Assembly (NCBI RefSeq): GCF_019443105.1
Contig: NZ_JAHZIJ010000016.1
Span: 50,759-114,758 of the forward strand
Length of the DNA: 64,000 nt
From: Paenibacillus oenotherae
GTDB lineage: Bacteria > Bacillota > Bacilli > Paenibacillales > Paenibacillaceae
Reading direction: 5' to 3'
Shown here: one piece after another, positions 60,101-64,000 of the stretch
Layout of the letters: every line of letters starts with the position of its first letter
Numbering within the stretch: position 1 is the stretch's first letter
Program-made: the position numbers and the translations under genes
Notes under the pieces: generated by a model
Told to the model about the DNA's origin: nothing
Databases searched by the model: none
The model's input: the letters and a program-made list of their open reading frames with translations, nothing else

Positions 60101-60768
60101 TTGTAAACGTGACGAGCCAAAAGGTAGGCAATGTTGTCGTAACCGCCGCTGTAGAGGGTTCCACAGTGACAGGAACGGCGAGTGTCAGCTTTACGGTGGG
60201 CGAGCCGGCTCTGTTGACGCTGACGCCTCCTTCTTCGACGGCCGTCGTCGGCAAGAGCAAAGAGATTCGGCTGCGCTTGACGGATCGCTTCGGCAATATT
60301 ATTCCTAATGCATCGGTCGGCCTGACGGCAACGGGCACCGCTTCTCTCCCCGCCTCTGTTACAACGGATCATAGCGGAGAGGCCGTATTCGCAGTGTCGA
60401 GCGTGAAGGCAGGATCGACTTATGTAGCCGCAGCTGTGACGGGAACGGCAGCGGAAGGAACAGCGCGCATTCAATTTACGCCGGAAGCGCCGGCCAAAAT
60501 CATTTTCCAATTGCCGCTGCCGCAATTGATTGTCGATGAAGTCGGCATTCTGCGGGCCACGCTGGTCGATAAGTACGGCAATGGAATCCCGAATCAAACG
60601 CTTAATCTGACAGCGACGAAGAGTCTTGCTGTGCAGCTTACGACAGTAACGAATGCCAATGGAGAAGCCATCATTATATTAGGCAATCCTGTAGCAGAGA
60701 CCGCAACGGTCACCGCTAAGGCAGCCAACGGTGTTACAGGCAGTGCGACGATTACAAGTCGTCGGTAG
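57175..60768 (+). CDS. Secreted protein with two CBM21-like starch-binding modules and ten Big_1 repeats
   Basis: The 1197-residue protein has a signal peptide (LLWLLVSAMLASLTPSVFDGKAYA in parts). Two modules of about 95 residues follow (about 38-130 and 145-250), each with a CBM21-like pattern: FSG-x-VxNIxxxKxVxVxYTTxxxxW and YWDNNxxxDY at the end. From about residue 255 to the end there are ten Big_1/invasin-type Ig repeats of ~90 residues (LTPQSxSAxxGTxxxxRxRLTDxxNNPV ... TTDxxGEAxVxVTSQQAGTVTVT). No catalytic domain, sortase motif or SLH domain is seen. It stands behind the maltodextrin genes and may hold starch at the cell surface. Confidence 0.82.
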   Translation: MKRVLLWLLVSAMLASLTPSVFDGKAYAAPSQVKLLLAKVEKGCPSGCYEFSGGIEVDNIGYQKEVYVHYTTGNGQWYDIPASYAGKTEANLEGWVFNAIVSDTNNPIRFAIKYNVNGQTYWDNNNNQDYQIGGSAPDRVLAKSFLSLDTADFGSANAFSGRIYLKNITHHKKVTIRYTTDNWASYKEKDAVYGSPLPKSNNSLEFWDFNVDVAPNVREVRYIIAYVANGVTYWDNNYKRDHVVTAKQAVPAVLTLTPQSQSAAAGTNAAIRVRLTDSANNPVKQQTISLTAAGNATLPSSVTTDNNGEADVLVTSQQAGTVTVTGSVNGYSITGTAQITFVPENSSYVLTLTPQTQSAAAGTNAVVRLRLTDRFNNAVKQQAISLTATGNATLPSTVTTNSSGEADVSVTSQQAGTVTVTGKVPGSTVSGTAQITFTPDNTVTLKLTPQSATAVVGTRPTVRVRLTDKYNNPVRQAAITMSATGSGFVPASLTTDNNGEGAFLVGGVQTGTVYISATATGYSVTAATQIVFTPDLGSAVLTLIPEEDSATAGTGTTVRIRLTDQYNNPIRQTSVQLSGSGGVVLPASVTTNSNGEAVLTVTSEKAGNATVTASFNGITASAQLKIIPDVPASLTAEPDTTSSFAGAGVNIRYTLKDRFGNSIPNATISLSATGNAVLPASITTDASGRAELSVMSEKAGTVVVTATVDRTEVAAATTIQLAPDQPASVSFVAQHSSVVVGTSNSIQAIVTDRFNNPVPNVSINLSATGGADLPAVIKTDHEGKASAAVTSQQAGNVAITGTVNDSSVSGTIQIGFTPDDQSVNLTLTPQNITAVVGMSTAVGIRLTDKLNNPLANTAVQLAVTGNPLAVPSSLVTNANGEAVIIVTSQQMGTSEIKATFNEAIATARVILVADDPSQIILTPASDSAVVGTNAGMKFRLTDRYGNPVSNRTLQLQATGEADIPSTVATDENGEAVVNVTSQKVGNVVVTAAVEGSTVTGTASVSFTVGEPALLTLTPPSSTAVVGKSKEIRLRLTDRFGNIIPNASVGLTATGTASLPASVTTDHSGEAVFAVSSVKAGSTYVAAAVTGTAAEGTARIQFTPEAPAKIIFQLPLPQLIVDEVGILRATLVDKYGNGIPNQTLNLTATKSLAVQLTTVTNANGEAIIILGNPVAETATVTAKAANGVTGSATITSRR

Positions 60769-60783
60769 GACATTTTGGAGAGA

Positions 60784-60818
60784 GGGCCTGACGGTTATGC
60801 GTCAGGTTCTTTTTTTGT
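60784..60818 (+). terminator. Terminator after the CBM21/Big_1 gene
   Basis: GCCTGAC-ggttatgc-GTCAGGT, then TTCTTTTTTT. The remaining gap to 61090 is AT-rich with short GC islands and shows no gene. Confidence 0.88.
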
Positions 60819-61106
60819 GCCACGCATGTCGGCTAAGTAGGCGGTGAAGTCCCCTGTGGGGGGTGGTGAGGTGCGGAACGAGCGCTCGGTGTAAATTTGG
60901 CCCCTGGGGAGGCTTTAATTATTTCAATATGCGAATGCCAGATAAAGATTTCATAAAATTACGAATATTCGCTATTAACCGACGGAAACAGACAATAAAT
61001 CCTAAAGATAATAATTATTGTATGCATTAAAATGTTCACGAATCTAAATAGTCTTTTATGTTTCCGATAGTGGAACTAGATCAGGGAGCAAGAAAGGAGA
61101 TGAACG

Positions 61107-61121
61107 ATGGTTTTAATTTAA
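61107..61121 (+). other. Mini-ORF MVLI with strong RBS in the leader of the DNRLRE gene
   Basis: GAAAGGAG lies 7 nt before ATG-GTT-TTA-ATT-TAA. An overlapping 18-codon frame starts at 61100. It lies 55 nt before the next gene and could be a leader peptide or chance. Confidence 0.3.
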
Positions 61122-61176
61122 TGGTGCAACAGAGCAGGTCGATCAATCGCAAAAATTAACAATGGGGAGACAGGTC

Positions 61177-63468
61177 ATGGGAAAAGAAAAGTATATTCGA
61201 ATCGTACTTATTGTCATCAGTTTGATGTTGGTGTTTCCTGAGAGCGTTCTAGGTGAATCTATGGATAATACTGAAGCAATTATAAACGTAAATAGTGCGG
61301 ACAGATCCACTAAAAAAGAGGCTGAGCCCAAAGTACGGAGAGAGTTGAAGGAAAAAAGAACCTTCAATACCAAACATTATTTGCTGGAAGACGGAACAAT
61401 GAAAGCGGAAGTATATCAAGGCAATCTTCATTACCTGGATGAGGCTGACCATTGGGAGGACATCGACACCTCATTGATAGATGAAGCTGACATTGACACC
61501 TCTGTGACGAAGGTATCGAAGGACATTGCGGCTGAAGCCAAAGCAATAACCAACAATAATAAAGCAAAGGCCAAGGCCAAGAAGACAATCGATAGAACCG
61601 GGACTAATTTTCGGTCGTTGAAGGTTCCATTTGATACGATCATCCCGAAGGATTACAGCAAGGGATATTCGGTCGGAAAAGGGGCGGACACGCTGAGCTT
61701 TAAACCAATAAAGGCGAATCGATCAATTGGAACGATCGATACAAAGGAAAAGAATCGCATTCATTACAAGAATGTTTGGAATCAGACGAATGTCGATCTG
61801 ATTGTTACCAATGGAGGTGTCAAAGAGTTTATCTATCTCTTGAATGAGAAGGCACCCCGAAAGTTTTCATTCGAGATCAATACCAAGCTCAATAGTGAGC
61901 TGAAGCTGGGTCAATTATACATCGAGCAGCTCTGGATGGAGGACAGCAAAGGCAAGATAAAGTACATTACCCCGACAATGACTACGGAAGGTAAAAAGAA
62001 CCTGTTTCATATCGAGATTGATACTAAAGATATGACCTATCCCATAACAGTTGATCCTAGTATTGGTGTTTATATAGCGGGAAATGATGATGTCAGTGTT
62101 GCATCGGATACTCCCTCCACAAATTTATCTGCAGGTCCATTGTGGGTCGGCGAAAGCAATACATCTGGTGGTATAACGAGTTCTTATCTTGCCTATTTCA
62201 GGTTTCCGCTTACGGGGATACCCGCAAATGCAGAGATTATTAGTAGTACACTTGCTACGCGAGTGAACAGCATTGAAATCGACCCATCATCTTATTTAGA
62301 CGTCATACCTTATTGGGTTACGGGGTCATGGAACGCTCAAACGGTAATATATACCACACGCCCTACGCATACAACGGTAAGCAGCGGTCTCGTGAAGCAT
62401 ATCATAAAGGAGCCCACCAAACCTGATTATCTATATTGGGATGTTACTAATATGACCCGAAGCGCATTCAAAAAAGAATTCGGTTGGACCTCAGGACAAG
62501 ATGTGTCTATCCTTCTGTCACCTGTTCAATCAGGCGGGAGTATTTCGACTAAACGATTATGGTTAGCATCTAACAGTTCTATTTATAATTGCCCCTGTGT
62601 CTTGAATAATCTAACAGTCAACTATAAGACAACTTCAACTAATTCTCCACCCACTGTATATTTCGAAAATAGCCATCTTCCTATATATAGGTCACAACCA
62701 GCAGCTGTAGTTACTTGGCGGTATAGTGATCCTGATTCGGATGCTCAAGTGAAGTATAAGGTTTACGGAATTAAAAATGATGGAACTCAAACATATGAGT
62801 CAGGAGAAATATACAATAGCGGGAATTTTGCAAATAATCATTATATAGACCGGCTGCTTTCTCCAGGAGCATGGACGTTTAAAGTTACTGCATTTGATGG
62901 AACACATTGGAGTAACGAGGCTTATAGGGAAGATGTGATTGTAGATCAAGTGGATGCTCCTGATACTGCAGCAGGTGTCCAAATGAGTGAGATGAATAAG
63001 ATCTACTATGGTGGGTTTATGTCGACACAAGATAAAGTGGATTTTTTCAAATTTACTGCCCTAGCTACTGGGGGAAACCACTTGTCTTTAAAAAATCTTA
63101 ATGCCGTATATAATTACACAAGTATTAATCTGCAAATATTTAACTCAAGTATGCAGGAAATCACTCCATTATCTACAACGATAAGTCCAGGTGCAAGTGT
63201 CGAGATTGATTTTAATACTCAAGCAGGGAGCAGTTACTTCATCAAAATTGTTAACAATACCAATAACGATGGAGGGCCTTACAAATGGGCAGTCACCCCT
63301 TCAAAGGACACTCCAACCAATAGTAACTACACTTACAAATACGATGCTTTGGGACGCTTGGTGTCTATTACCTACCAATGGGGTTTCTACAGCATGGGGA
63401 CTGCTTATGTGTACGATCAGAACGGCAATGTAATCAAAAGGACGAGTATTCAAACTGAGCTAAAATAG
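61177..63468 (+). CDS. Secreted DNRLRE-domain protein ending in one YD-repeat segment
   Basis: The ATG at 61177 has GGGGAGA 6 nt upstream. The ~763-residue protein has a signal peptide (IVLIVISLMLVFPESVLG), a ~250-residue region like the N terminus of Gram-positive RHS/WapA-type proteins (NVWNQTNVDLIVTNGGVKEFIYL), a DNRLRE-type beta domain (about 305-480, SVASDTPSTNLSAGPLWVGES ... YLAYFRFPL), a fibronectin/Ig-like part (about 490-600), a pre-peptidase C-like part (about 615-705), and a single YD segment (YKYDALGRLVSITYQ ... YVYDQNGNVIKR). Such proteins usually continue into many YD repeats and a toxin; this one stops. Confidence 0.78.
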   Translation: MGKEKYIRIVLIVISLMLVFPESVLGESMDNTEAIINVNSADRSTKKEAEPKVRRELKEKRTFNTKHYLLEDGTMKAEVYQGNLHYLDEADHWEDIDTSLIDEADIDTSVTKVSKDIAAEAKAITNNNKAKAKAKKTIDRTGTNFRSLKVPFDTIIPKDYSKGYSVGKGADTLSFKPIKANRSIGTIDTKEKNRIHYKNVWNQTNVDLIVTNGGVKEFIYLLNEKAPRKFSFEINTKLNSELKLGQLYIEQLWMEDSKGKIKYITPTMTTEGKKNLFHIEIDTKDMTYPITVDPSIGVYIAGNDDVSVASDTPSTNLSAGPLWVGESNTSGGITSSYLAYFRFPLTGIPANAEIISSTLATRVNSIEIDPSSYLDVIPYWVTGSWNAQTVIYTTRPTHTTVSSGLVKHIIKEPTKPDYLYWDVTNMTRSAFKKEFGWTSGQDVSILLSPVQSGGSISTKRLWLASNSSIYNCPCVLNNLTVNYKTTSTNSPPTVYFENSHLPIYRSQPAAVVTWRYSDPDSDAQVKYKVYGIKNDGTQTYESGEIYNSGNFANNHYIDRLLSPGAWTFKVTAFDGTHWSNEAYREDVIVDQVDAPDTAAGVQMSEMNKIYYGGFMSTQDKVDFFKFTALATGGNHLSLKNLNAVYNYTSINLQIFNSSMQEITPLSTTISPGASVEIDFNTQAGSSYFIKIVNNTNNDGGPYKWAVTPSKDTPTNSNYTYKYDALGRLVSITYQWGFYSMGTAYVYDQNGNVIKRTSIQTELK

Positions 63469-63528
63469 CACCGTGATCAGAACATCTTTTTTTGGTAGAT
63501 TTAAACAACCATACAAGGAGAATCATAA

Positions 63529-64000
63529 ATGAGAAAATTATTGAGTCTGATTCTGATCCTCTCGCTAGTGTTGTCGAGCGTGAACATCGCCAGTGCGCGA
63601 TCGAATCCCGTGCAGCCGGGCGTAGAGAAGACAAAGGCCTATCCAGTCGTCCCCTTTGAAAATGAGCCGCTGCAAGAGATAGATGACCGGATCCTAATCG
63701 ATCAGCAACTTCCGCCAAAAAGCGGGGATGGCATTGTGCTGAACGAGCTTCCGCAGGTTGTGGACGGGGTATATCGAAGCACGGTAACAGATTCCGTCTA
63801 TGGCAGAAGCGCTCGCATGATGACGGCGGCTATGTCCGACCCCACTCCTTCACCGAGCATTCTGTCTGCCATCAACAATCTGAATCTCAAAAACATGCAA
63901 TCCCCCTTCCGAATCAACAAAGGGGCGGAGAGCATCTCGCCCGTAAGCGGCAGCTTATCGCTGCAGGAAGCGGATCTGTCCCTGCCTGGGCGCAATGGCT
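63529..64000 (+). CDS. RHS-type secreted protein, N-terminal part (3' end outside window)
   Basis: The gene starts with ATG behind AAGGAG (9 nt) and stays open to the window end (157 codons). A signal peptide (LLSLILILSLVLSSVNIASA) is followed by a polar region with many Pro. The last residues SPVSGSLSLQEADLSLPGRNG match the start of the RHS core in secreted RHS/WapA-like polymorphic toxins. The gene should continue for several kilobases with YD repeats. It follows the DNRLRE-YD gene by 60 nt. Confidence 0.8.
   Translation, partial: MRKLLSLILILSLVLSSVNIASARSNPVQPGVEKTKAYPVVPFENEPLQEIDDRILIDQQLPPKSGDGIVLNELPQVVDGVYRSTVTDSVYGRSARMMTAAMSDPTPSPSILSAINNLNLKNMQSPFRINKGAESISPVSGSLSLQEADLSLPGRNG

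Noticed and set aside
60840-60910. GC-rich patch with CCCCTGTGGGG and CGAGCGCTCG palindromes before the DNRLRE gene
   Set aside because: The stems are short, not followed by T runs, and do not match a riboswitch or tRNA pattern I know.

Overview
The window looks like chromosomal DNA of a spore-forming Firmicute of the Paenibacillus type. Evidence: strong AGGAGG-type ribosome binding sites, frequent TTG/GTG starts, sporulation genes (yyaC-like, cmpA, cse60-like), DUF1128, YflT and YtxH proteins, a Firmicute class GalT, and carbohydrate regulators of the AraC and LacI type. No phage, integrase, CRISPR array or transposase gene is visible. The left edge cuts an ABC-2 permease and the right edge cuts an RHS-type secreted protein.

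Layout: 1-4.0 kb holds an ABC permease end, a bactofilin/M23 peptidase pair and a cardiolipin synthase. 4.1-10.7 kb holds an FAD oxidoreductase, small stress/envelope proteins, an asparaginase II with an acidic tandem-repeat N terminus, an AI-2E family permease and an AraC regulator. 10.8-14.8 kb is a galKET operon. 15.7-20.1 kb is housekeeping and sporulation. 20.2-24.7 kb is a cyclic-di-GMP block: two GGDEF proteins, a degenerate HD-GYP protein, a c-di-GMP-I riboswitch and a PilZ protein. 25.6-33.9 kb has an ABC export system, an O-antigen ligase-like polymerase and small enzymes. 33.9-38.3 kb has Tex, CmpA, SprT and five tRNAs. 38.5-42 kb has a TraB/GumN protein and small genes. 42.0-45.3 kb is an NAD-salvage operon (NrtR-like Nudix regulator, Prs-like, NAMPT-like) behind a promoter carrying a perfect 16-bp inverted repeat. 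45.6-49.8 kb has an AraC-controlled sugar isomerase/dehydrogenase pair, a CoaD-like protein and an MBL hydrolase. 49.9-50.2 kb is an isolated Fur-box transcript with a small acidic ORF. 50.4-60.8 kb is a maltodextrin block: LacI regulator, lipoprotein, two permeases, GH13 amylase and a secreted protein with two CBM21-like modules plus ten Big_1 repeats. 61-64 kb has DNRLRE/YD and RHS proteins.

Two patterns are not explained by ordinary annotation. First, six intergenic elements share a rigid layout of three short CCTGC...GCAGG hairpins at 50/51 and 61 nt spacing. Five of the six lie between convergent genes, and some carry MITE-like terminal inverted repeats. Second, an 18-nt segment just after galT is the exact reverse complement of the galK ribosome binding region, so the two ends of the galKET message could pair. 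Everything here was read by eye, so family names rest on recognised motifs and not on database searches.
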